From Micromonospora acroterricola (GTDB lineage: Bacteria; Actinomycetota; Actinomycetes; Mycobacteriales; Micromonosporaceae), in contig NZ_QGKR01000149.1 of NCBI RefSeq assembly GCF_003172955.1, positions 62,001 through 126,000 on the forward strand: a DNA stretch of 64,000 nucleotides, in the 5' to 3' direction. Both the position numbers and the translations under genes were made by a program. The notes beneath the pieces were generated by a model that saw only the letters and a list, made by a program, of their open reading frames with translations, ran no database searches and was not told the origin of the DNA. Of the stretch, positions 35,844 through 42,988 are shown in pieces. Numbering within the stretch: position 1 is the first letter of the stretch; each line of letters opens with the position of its first letter.

Positions 35844-36857
35844 TTATCCATCCGCGGGAACCAGCTGCGCCCCTGGCGCCGGCGGGGGCACGTCCGCGTC
35901 GATCGTCAGAAAAAGGCTCCGGGTCGCCGGGTCCTCCCCCACCCGAACCGCAGCGATCGGCACCTCGGCGGCAGCGTCCACCAGCCGCGCCGGTTCCCCG
36001 TCACGGATCTCACCATCGAGGCGGCCCAGTAGCCGCAGACCCACACCGTCCACCCGGGCCTCGACCACCTCGAACCGCCATCGCGGCACCGTTCGGCCCG
36101 CTGCGCGCGGTCGATACTCCCGGCTACCCGATGGACTTCGAGCGACCCGGGCACCGAACGCCAGGTCGACCTCCCGCAGCTCGTTCAGCGACGTGTCCTG
36201 CATGTGCCGCAACGCGTGCCGGGCCAGACACATCCGTACGCCGTGCCGGATCACCCACATCCCATCGCCCCAACCCTCCGCCGGATCCACGAGATCACTG
36301 ACGAGCGTGTCGACGTCGCCCGTCGCACCCACCGTCCGCAATGCCGCCGCAACCACCGTGCGGGCATCGGCTGGCACCACTCCGTCGCCCATGAACGGCA
36401 ACGCCAGCAACAGGCGCTGCTCGCGGCTCAGCGCGGGATCGGGCATGTCCGCCAGCGCCCGCAGTTCTTCCCAGCACAGCCCTGGCCCGTAGAACTCGCC
36501 CAACCCGGCGATCCGGACAGCCGACCCGCCGAGATCCGAAGTGACCAGCACGTCGAGCCCGCCATCGTCGGCCATGTTGCGATTGACGATGCGTAGCCAC
36601 CGCCACCACTTCCCACGCGCCGGTGTCAGCCGCACCGACAACACCGGCCACTGCGCGCCGTCCAGCAGCGTTCGCTCCATGTCGAGACGTGCGGACTCGG
36701 GCACCTCGAACGCCGCCGACGTGTCGTACACCGCTCCGCCCATGTAGGCGAGGTACACCGGCCAGAAACCAGGCCGCTCAAGCAGCACATTGCCGTCGAC
36801 AAGCCGCCCGCCGTCCGGCGGCTCGTATCCGTGGATCACCAACTCCCCGTCGAACAT
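35844..36857 (-). CDS. Uncharacterised protein
   Basis: 337 residues from MFDGELVIHGYEPPDGG (ATG 36857 with AGGA ten bases upstream; a start 27 nt earlier is possible). The N-terminal part is beta-rich and aromatic (RPGFWPVYLAYMGGAVYD), the middle is helical (LSREQRLLLALPFMGDGVVPADARTVVAAAL), and the C-terminus is beta-rich. No signal peptide, membrane segment or catalytic motif. I do not recognise a family. The neighbours are unrelated enzymes on the other strand. Confidence 0.72.
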   Translation of the reverse strand: MFDGELVIHGYEPPDGGRLVDGNVLLERPGFWPVYLAYMGGAVYDTSAAFEVPESARLDMERTLLDGAQWPVLSVRLTPARGKWWRWLRIVNRNMADDGGLDVLVTSDLGGSAVRIAGLGEFYGPGLCWEELRALADMPDPALSREQRLLLALPFMGDGVVPADARTVVAAALRTVGATGDVDTLVSDLVDPAEGWGDGMWVIRHGVRMCLARHALRHMQDTSLNELREVDLAFGARVARSPSGSREYRPRAAGRTVPRWRFEVVEARVDGVGLRLLGRLDGEIRDGEPARLVDAAAEVPIAAVRVGEDPATRSLFLTIDADVPPPAPGAQLVPADG

Positions 36858-36990
36858 GGCCGCCATCCTGGCAGAGGGAGCCACGCGGCGGGGCGCCGCG
36901 GTAGGACGTCGACCGGCGGCCCCAGCGCTCGCCAGTCATCTGCGGGATACTGGTCGCCACCTACCTCGTTCTTCGGGTCGTGGCCACACA

Positions 36991-38529
36991 ATGAGCGTCG
37001 TTCCGGTAGTGATCGTCGGCGCGGGCCCCACCGGGCTCACCGCCGCGACGCTGCTCGCCCAGCACGGCGTGGAGTGCCTGATCCTCGACCGGTGGGAGTC
37101 GGCCTATCCCCTGCCCCGCGCCGTCGCCCTCGACGACGAGGTCCACCGCATCCTGGCGCGCCTCGGGCTCCGGGACGAGTTCGCCGCCATCGCCAGGCCA
37201 CACCGGGGCCTTCGACTCGTCGACCGCAGGATGCGGGTGCTGGCCGAGTTTCAGCGCGACGTGGCGCCGGGCCGGCACGGCTACCCCCAGGGGAGCATGT
37301 TCGACCAGCCGGAGCTGGAGGAGATCCTCCGTCGGAATCTCACGAAGTACCGCAACGCCACCCTGCGCGGCAGCACCGAGGTAACCACGCTGACGCAGGA
37401 CGCCGACGGCGTACGGCTCGACGTCACCGACACGGCCACCGGCGAGCACCAGGTCGTCCGCGCGGCGTACGTGCTGGGTTGCGACGGCGCCAACAGCCTG
37501 ACGAGGGCCGCGATCGGCGCCAGCATGCAGGACCTGGGGTTCACGCAACGCTGGCTCGTGGTCGATGTGGTCACCACGGCCGAACTCGGCCAGTGGGAGG
37601 GTGTGCACCAGCTCTCCGACCCGGTGCGCGCCGGCACGTACATGCGGATCGGGAAGACCCGCTACCGCTGGGAGTTCCGGCTGGCGCCCGGTGAGACCGC
37701 CGACGACTTCCGCGACATGACCCAGCTGCATCCGTTGATCTCGCCATGGACGGGGACCGTCCCCGCCGGGGAGCTGAAGGTGGTCCGTGCGGCCGAATAC
37801 ACCTTTCGCGCGCAGGTCGCCGACCGGTGGCGCGACCGCCGGGTGTTCCTGCTCGGCGACGCCGCCCACCTCACCCCGCCGTTCATCGGTCAGGGATTGG
37901 GTGCCGGGCTGCGCGACGCGATGAACGTCGCCTGGAAACTCGCCGGCGTGCTCGACGGGTCCCTGCCCGAGACCGTGCTCGGCACCTACCAGATCGAACG
38001 CAAGCACCACACCCGCGCCATGATCAGGCTGGCGACGGTGATCGGCACCGCGATGACGGCCGGCGGCAGAGTGGGCGACATCATCCGCCGCGTGGTGGCG
38101 CCACGCCTGCATCTTGTGCCTGGCCTCACGGCCCTGGCCACGGACAGTGAGACACCCGCGCTGCGCCGATCTCCTCTGGTGCTGCGGCCACGTCTGCGCC
38201 GCGCCCTCGCCGGTCGACTGTGCCCGAACGCCATCCTCGACGGCGAGCGCCGCCTCGACGACGTATCCGCGGGGCGTTTCGCGGTCGTGACGTCCACCGA
38301 GCCGCCCCCCGCCCCAAGGGCAGACATCGAACGGTGCGGAGCAGTGTTCATCACTGCGCGACCCGGAAGCGCACTGCACCGATGGCTGAGAAACGGGCGC
38401 GCCCACGCGGCAGTCGTCCGCCCGGACGGCGCCGTCCTCAGTGCCGGCCGCGACCTTTCGACGGTCTCTGCCATCCTGCGCGGGTGCAGAGGGAACCTCT
38501 CCCGCCCGGCGGCCGGCACCGGCGGGTAG
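36991..38529 (+). CDS. FAD-dependent aromatic hydroxylase (MhpA-like class A monooxygenase)
   Basis: 512 residues. FAD motif VVIVGAGPTGLTAATLLAQHGVECLILDR, the DG motif VLGCDGANSLTR, and the GD motif VFLLGDAAHLTPPFIGQGLGAGLRDAMN followed by NVAWKLAGVL. The opening matches 3-(3-hydroxyphenyl)propionate hydroxylases and related polyketide hydroxylases, with a thioredoxin-like C-terminal segment. It inserts oxygen into a phenolic ring using NAD(P)H. No ring-cleavage genes are adjacent, so the substrate is unknown. ATG 36991; the open frame upstream overlaps the divergent gene and is not used. Confidence 0.88.
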   Translation: MSVVPVVIVGAGPTGLTAATLLAQHGVECLILDRWESAYPLPRAVALDDEVHRILARLGLRDEFAAIARPHRGLRLVDRRMRVLAEFQRDVAPGRHGYPQGSMFDQPELEEILRRNLTKYRNATLRGSTEVTTLTQDADGVRLDVTDTATGEHQVVRAAYVLGCDGANSLTRAAIGASMQDLGFTQRWLVVDVVTTAELGQWEGVHQLSDPVRAGTYMRIGKTRYRWEFRLAPGETADDFRDMTQLHPLISPWTGTVPAGELKVVRAAEYTFRAQVADRWRDRRVFLLGDAAHLTPPFIGQGLGAGLRDAMNVAWKLAGVLDGSLPETVLGTYQIERKHHTRAMIRLATVIGTAMTAGGRVGDIIRRVVAPRLHLVPGLTALATDSETPALRRSPLVLRPRLRRALAGRLCPNAILDGERRLDDVSAGRFAVVTSTEPPPAPRADIERCGAVFITARPGSALHRWLRNGRAHAAVVRPDGAVLSAGRDLSTVSAILRGCRGNLSRPAAGTGG

Positions 38530-38645
38530 CCCCGTCAGACATCAGCGGTGGGCCAGGGATACAGCCCATCGATGGCCCGGCTGTGACACCGGGTACTCGG
38601 CCACGCCCCGTAGCGCGGTCGGTGGCCTGAGTGGACGTCCGCGCA

Positions 38646-39143
38646 CTACTCGTTGATGAGCTGCTCTCGAAGAATGTCCGCGTGCCCACAGTGCTGGGCG
38701 AGCTCGCGCAGCACGTGGAGATACACCCACCGCAGTGGAAGCGGGCCCCGCCGGTGCCCGTGAAGGATGTCGTCCAGACCCAGGGAGGACGTCGCACGGC
38801 GTGATGCTTCGCAGGCTTCACGGTGTGCCTGCTGGACGGTGGCGATCGTGTCGTCGTCATCGAGGATGAACGACTCTTCTGACGACGCAGGAATGCCGAT
38901 CTCAGCTCGCGACCGGCACGTGACGGCTTCGTCGAACCAGACCTTCTCGACGAAAGTCGCGTGCTTCACCAGACCCAGCAGCGTGGTCCGGGAGGCCACC
39001 AACGATCGGCGCACCTGTTCCTCTGTCAGCCCGTCCAAGCAGCCATTGAGCGCGCTGCGATGCTCGTCGAGGAACGCCTCGAACTGGGCATGGGCTGGCT
39101 GCGCGACCACCTGGTCGGCGAAGGTAGGCGGGTAGGAAGGCAT
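38646..39143 (-). CDS. DinB/DUF664 family protein
   Basis: 165 residues of four-helix DinB type: LRRSALNGCLDGLTEEQ-like opening, then TTLLGLVKHATFVEKVWF with a metal-site His, and VLRELAQHCGHADILREQL with the two C-terminal His ligands. The DinB-like metal-binding superfamily includes mycothiol- and bacillithiol-dependent transferases. Actinobacterial DUF664 members are mostly untested, though mycothiol use is plausible. Start MPSYPPTFADQ at 39143; a longer frame upstream is rejected. Confidence 0.82.
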   Translation of the reverse strand: MPSYPPTFADQVVAQPAHAQFEAFLDEHRSALNGCLDGLTEEQVRRSLVASRTTLLGLVKHATFVEKVWFDEAVTCRSRAEIGIPASSEESFILDDDDTIATVQQAHREACEASRRATSSLGLDDILHGHRRGPLPLRWVYLHVLRELAQHCGHADILREQLINE

Positions 39144-39326
39144 GGGCGAAGCATTCCAGACCGTCGCCCATGGGCAACGACCGAAGTTCCCCACGTTGCG
39201 CTGTACGAGGCCGGGGAGCACATCACGGCTGGCGCAGGACGTTCAGTCGGGTGCCCAACCTCCCGGGTCTCCCAGCGCGTGCGCGGGTCCGCCGTGCGCG
39301 CGTAGCCACTTGGCTGGCAGTGGCAC

Positions 39327-40235
39327 TCACGCCAGTTCGGCGATCACTGCCCGGACCATTCGGCGGCCGTGCTCGGCCATGCGCGGAAAGGTGTGCCGGT
39401 AGTAGTCGATGCCGGTCAGCGACGGTGCGAGGGCCCAGCCGCAGGCGCGGCGCCAGGTGGCGTCGTCGTACTCGATCGCCTCCCGGTAGGCCTTCCGGGC
39501 CGCGCCGGTGAAGGTCCACAGCGCCGGAGCCACGTCCGGCGCCGGATCGCCGACACCGAGCGCGCCGAAATCGATGACCGCGGCCAGTCGGCCGCTGTCG
39601 GTGATCAGGTTGCCCGGCTGCAGATCACCGTGGATCCATACGGGGTCCCGGTCCCATTCAGGAGCAGCCAGGCAGCCGTCCCAGGCCGCCTCGGCCGCGG
39701 TCACATCGAAGCCGTCGTCATGCTCCGCGAGCCGGGGCAGCACACGGCGGACGCTCTCATCGGCGTGGAGCAGGGCGGATCCGCGGGAACCCGGTGGCTT
39801 GAGCGGACCGCTGGCCGGATCCACCCTGTGCAGAGCGCGAACGAAGGCTGCCACATCGCGGGCCAGGAGTACGTCGTCGCAGCCAAGCCGGGGAGGCGTG
39901 TTTCCCACGACCCACGGCACCACGGTCCACCGCCACGGGTACCCCGCGCCCGGCCCACCCAGGTGAAGCGGAACGGGAATCCGCACAGGCAGGTGGGGCG
40001 CCAGCAGGGGCAGCCACCGCGCATCAGAATCGGCCTGGTCGACCGCCGAGGCGATCTTGGGCATACGGGCGACGAGTTCGTTGCCGATCCGAAAGAGTAC
40101 GTGGTCGGTGCCCTCCCACTCGTCAGGTAGGGGCGTCACGGGAAGGTCGGCCCACTGCGGGCACTGGGCCGCCACCAGGCGGCGCACCTGCCCGGCGGTG
40201 GCGCGGACCTCGTCATCGTGGATGCGCACGGCTGG
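39327..40235 (-). CDS. Aminoglycoside phosphotransferase (APH) family protein
   Basis: 302 residues from GTG 40235 (an in-frame GTG 9 nt later is equally possible; no clear ribosome site). It has a kinase-like fold: N-lobe LFRIGNELVARMPK with the ATP-binding Lys, catalytic loop WIHGDLQPGNLI and metal-binding Asp in AVIDFGALGVGDPAPDVAPAL. The family includes antibiotic kinases and many metabolite kinases; this subgroup is usually annotated only as phosphotransferase. Resistance is possible but not shown. Confidence 0.82.
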   Translation of the reverse strand, partial: PAVRIHDDEVRATAGQVRRLVAAQCPQWADLPVTPLPDEWEGTDHVLFRIGNELVARMPKIASAVDQADSDARWLPLLAPHLPVRIPVPLHLGGPGAGYPWRWTVVPWVVGNTPPRLGCDDVLLARDVAAFVRALHRVDPASGPLKPPGSRGSALLHADESVRRVLPRLAEHDDGFDVTAAEAAWDGCLAAPEWDRDPVWIHGDLQPGNLITDSGRLAAVIDFGALGVGDPAPDVAPALWTFTGAARKAYREAIEYDDATWRRACGWALAPSLTGIDYYRHTFPRMAEHGRRMVRAVIAELA

Positions 40236-40457
40236 CACGGTAATGCGGTCAGGCGGTGTGGTGCCAACCCATTGGGTGCCCGCACCGACGCATCGAAGGA
40301 CTACGGCGCCGACCGTGTCGGATCTCCCCGATCGCGTGGTGAAGGTGCCCGATCCTGCCACTGCTGCCAGATCCCGTCGTCAGCGTCGTTCGGCACCAGA
40401 AGGACGGGCTCGCGACGCTGAACAGAAGCCGCCCCACCACACGCCTCGAGTTCGGCG

Positions 40458-41153
40458 CTATCCCTGAGCGGCGACGAGGAACATCGGCACGACGACGAAG
40501 ATCCGGTTCGCGCGGGCGCGCTCGGCCTGCTCGGCGAGCCAGCTCTCCTCGTCGGTGATCCGTCGCAGCAGGGCGAGCGCGGTGTCGTCGGTGAACACCG
40601 CGGTGTGTACCTCGACGACCGGGTCGGTGAACCCGGCGTCGAGCAGCAGGTTGCGATACCTACGGGCAACGCGCGGCGACGGGAGCGAATCCGCCTTGGC
40701 GTGGACCAGCCGGCGGGTGGCTTCCGGCTCGTCCGAGTCGATGGCGATCATGTCCCAGTCCTGGCCGAGCAGCACGGCCCGGCCGCCCGGCGCGAGCACC
40801 CGGCGGGCCTCGGCCACGGCTCGCGCCGGGTCGTCGAGCATGTGCAACACCTTGTCCGCCCGGTAGTAGGTGACCGAGCCGGTCTCGAGGGGCAGCTCGC
40901 AGGCGTCGCCGACATGAAACTCGCCGGCCGGCCAGCGCTCCCGGGCCACGGCGATCACCTCGGGGTCGTGGTCGACACCGACCGCGTGGGCCCCGCGCTC
41001 CGCCAGCTCGGCGACCGCGCGGCCACTGCCGCAGCCGGCGTCGACCACGGTTTGGCCGGTGAGGTCGCCGAGCAACTCGTAGGAACGTGCGCGCAGCTCG
41101 ACGGCCGCGGACTCTCTCTCCACGGCGTCGAGGACAGCAAGAAGACTGGACAT
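40458..41153 (-). CDS. Class I SAM-dependent methyltransferase
   Basis: 231 residues from ATG 41153 (MSSLLAVLDAVERES); in-frame ATGs at 41162 and 41183 are alternatives. SAM motif VVDAGCGSGRAVAELAERG, acidic VGVDHDPEV, and YYRADKVLHMLDDPARAVAEARRVLAPGGRAVLL typical of Methyltransf_11/25. It is divergent from a MerR regulator with a 20-bp dyad between the starts. MerR family members usually activate such a neighbour in response to a small molecule. Methyl acceptor unknown. Confidence 0.86.
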   Translation of the reverse strand: MSSLLAVLDAVERESAAVELRARSYELLGDLTGQTVVDAGCGSGRAVAELAERGAHAVGVDHDPEVIAVARERWPAGEFHVGDACELPLETGSVTYYRADKVLHMLDDPARAVAEARRVLAPGGRAVLLGQDWDMIAIDSDEPEATRRLVHAKADSLPSPRVARRYRNLLLDAGFTDPVVEVHTAVFTDDTALALLRRITDEESWLAEQAERARANRIFVVVPMFLVAAQG

Positions 41154-41168
41154 GCCCGCCATGGTCGG

Positions 41169-41188
41169 ACTTAATGTCGACATGAAGT
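41169..41188. promoter_or_regulatory. MerR-type operator between divergent genes
   Basis: ACTTAATGTCGACATGAAGT is a 20-bp dyad with a single mismatched pair and a perfect 10-bp core ATGTCGACAT. It overlaps the first possible start codons of both the methyltransferase and the MerR gene, implying leaderless or very short-leader transcripts. Confidence 0.6.
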
Positions 41189-41607
41189 CAAGACCGATGA
41201 CGATCGGCGAGGTGGCCGACCATTTCGGCCTGCCGGCACACGTGCTGCGGCACTGGGAGTCGGTGGGCCTGCTCTCCCCCGCCCGAGTCCAGGGCGACCG
41301 CCGCCGCTACACCCGCGACGACCTGTTCCGAGTGGCGTCGATCGTGCGCGCGAAGCAGGCCGGCCTGCCACTGCCGGACATCCGGGCGTTCCTCGCCGCG
41401 CGCGACCCGGCCGCCCGCAAGGACGTGCTGCGCCGCAACCACCGCGCGTTGCAGGACAGGATGGCCGCGCTGCGGTCGGCGCTCGATCTGCTGGAGGCCG
41501 GGCTGGACTGCTCGCATGAGGACATCGCGACCTGCCCGAACTACCGCGCCCATCTCGCGGAGCTGGTGGACGTTACGGGCAACGGCCCCCGGGCGCCCTC
41601 CCGTTGA
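41182..41607 (+). CDS. MerR family transcriptional regulator
   Basis: 141 residues from ATG 41182 (ATG 41197 gives the classic MTIGEVADHFGLPAHVLRHWESVGLLSP opening and may be the true start). The winged HTH is followed by a long dimerisation helix (ALQDRMAALRSALDLLEAGLDC) and a short C-terminal segment with CSHEDIATCPNYRAHL, two cysteines in the usual effector position. A metal or thiol-reactive signal is possible. Divergent from the methyltransferase with a dyad between. Confidence 0.87.
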   Translation: MKSRPMTIGEVADHFGLPAHVLRHWESVGLLSPARVQGDRRRYTRDDLFRVASIVRAKQAGLPLPDIRAFLAARDPAARKDVLRRNHRALQDRMAALRSALDLLEAGLDCSHEDIATCPNYRAHLAELVDVTGNGPRAPSR

Positions 41608-41648
41608 CATGAGAACGGGCGCGGGCTGGCCGCTGGGCCACACCCCGA

Positions 41649-42056
41649 TCAGCTAGGAGACGCATCTCCGTCCACGTCCGGGTTGGCCGGCTGCTGTTCC
41701 GGCCAGAACGGCCACTCCTCGAACGACCGGCAACGTCCGTCGTCGGCGAACCGCATCACCCACAGGTCGCGGTACTCCTGGTCGACCGGGTCGCCGTAGC
41801 GGACCTCCTGGCGCGACACCGCGGTGTCGCCGTCGACCGCGACGATCTCCCTGGTCATCTGAAACACCTCGTCGGGGCCTCTGCGCTGCGCCTCCCACAT
41901 CCGGGCGATGGCCGGCAGGCCGACGACGGGCGTCCAGTACGGCCCCTGCTGGTAGCTCGCATCCTCGGTGAAGAGCGTGACCAGCCCGGCGGTGCCCGGC
42001 GTCCGCCAAGCCTGCTCGTAGGCGGCGAGCCAATCGTCGACGTGCTTCCTGTCCAT
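41649..42056 (-). CDS. SnoaL-like/NTF2-fold protein
   Basis: 135 residues (MDRKHVDDWLAAYEQAWRTPGTAGLVTLFTEDASYQQGPY...), the alpha+beta cone of the NTF2/SnoaL superfamily. It has the typical helix followed by a curved sheet (EYRDLWVMRFADDGRCRSFEEWPFWPE). Members are polyketide cyclases, isomerases or small-molecule-binding proteins; none is indicated here. ATG 42056 has AGGGTGG upstream; a GTG nine bases earlier is possible. Confidence 0.83.
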   Translation of the reverse strand: MDRKHVDDWLAAYEQAWRTPGTAGLVTLFTEDASYQQGPYWTPVVGLPAIARMWEAQRRGPDEVFQMTREIVAVDGDTAVSRQEVRYGDPVDQEYRDLWVMRFADDGRCRSFEEWPFWPEQQPANPDVDGDASPS

Positions 42057-42207
42057 GGATACCACCCTGCCATTGGGCCGGCGGCAGGCGGCGGGGATCG
42101 GCGCGCTCCACCCGGAGCGGTGGGTAGCTGGCGTCGCGCCACGGCTGCGAGAATGCGCTACGGCGGCCGGGTGGCGCGGCCGGCGTTGCCGGAGGGTGGA
42201 TCAGTCC

Positions 42208-42468
42208 GTGGACGATGGCTCGCTGGACCTGGACCCGGATGGCCTCCTCCAGGTCGCGCGCGGCATCGGCGACCTCGTGGACCTGCTGCTCTCGGTTGAG
42301 CCCCTTGTCGGCAGCGGAGAGGAGAGCCTGGTGTCCTGGGCCGACGAGTTGCCTCGTATCGGCGCGGAGCTTCGCCAGATCGAGGAACTCCTCCGGGAGG
42401 TCACCCGCTCGGTCACGGCGACCGACGACGAGCTGGCGACGCGGCTCGCCCAGCACGGTGACGCATGA
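42208..42468 (+). CDS. Small helical protein resembling ESX/EspC-type secretion substrates
   Basis: 86 residues from GTG 42208 with a strong GGAGGG site. LDPDGLLQVARGIGDLVDLLLSVE followed by a second long helix (ELRQIEELLREVTRSVTATDDELATRL) gives a helix-turn-helix hairpin of WXG100/EspC size, and the VDxDxL-type opening is EspC-like. No canonical WxG turn is seen. Its stop overlaps the next gene's start (ATGA). Both genes face the caspase-EccC gene tail to tail, which supports a type VII-related role (inference). Confidence 0.68.
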   Translation: MDDGSLDLDPDGLLQVARGIGDLVDLLLSVEPLVGSGEESLVSWADELPRIGAELRQIEELLREVTRSVTATDDELATRLAQHGDA

Positions 42469-42971
42469 CGGAGAGACCGGTGTCGTACGCCCGGCTGGTG
42501 GCCGACGCGCCCGGGTCCGGGCCGGACGACGGCGAGCGGTGGGCGCAGGCGGCCAGCACGGCCCGGGACAGCGTTGCCGAGTTGGGCCGGCTGCACCGGC
42601 TTCTCGACGGGCACTGGCGCGCCGGACGCGACCGGGAACAGGTCGGGGAGCTGCTGCGTCGGCTGACCCGCCGGCTCGATGAGGCGCAGGACGCCTACGC
42701 GGCGATCGCCGCAACACTGGCCGACCGCGGCCATGAGCTTGCCCACGCACGTGAGCTGGTCCTCCAGGTGACCCACGAGGCGCGCCTCGTGGGGCTCGTG
42801 GTCACGCCGGAGGGCGAGGTCGTGTCGCCGTCCGGCTCGGCGCCGATGGCGGTGCGGGCCGTCGCGCACCGGCTGACGGCCCGCGTGGCGGAGGCGTTGG
42901 CGCGCGCGGCGGCGGCGCAGCGGAGAGCGGCCGCGGAGGTGGCCGCCCTACCGCCACCCAACCTGTGGTGA
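42465..42971 (+). CDS. Helical partner protein beside caspase-EccC gene
   Basis: 168 residues, almost all helical: RWAQAASTARDSVAELGRLHRLLDGHW, then REQVGELLRRLTRRLDEAQDAYAAIAATLADRGHELAHA, a short beta-like VVTPEGEVVSPSG, and an Ala/Arg-rich C-terminal helix. The two-helix core resembles WXG/PPE-type hairpins, with a possible degenerate turn HWRAG. Translationally coupled to the EspC-like gene. The stop is only 17 nt from the end of the convergent caspase-EccC gene. The function is unknown; a type VII substrate or adaptor is inferred from context. Confidence 0.65.
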   Translation: MTERPVSYARLVADAPGSGPDDGERWAQAASTARDSVAELGRLHRLLDGHWRAGRDREQVGELLRRLTRRLDEAQDAYAAIAATLADRGHELAHARELVLQVTHEARLVGLVVTPEGEVVSPSGSAPMAVRAVAHRLTARVAEALARAAAAQRRAAAEVAALPPPNLW

Positions 42972-42988
42972 GAGTCGATCCGGGCGGG

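Noticed and set aside
36991-38529. Rifampin monooxygenase (Rox), given rph in the same window
   Set aside because: The N-terminal sequence and DG/GD motifs fit MhpA-type aromatic hydroxylases better, and no RAE lies upstream.
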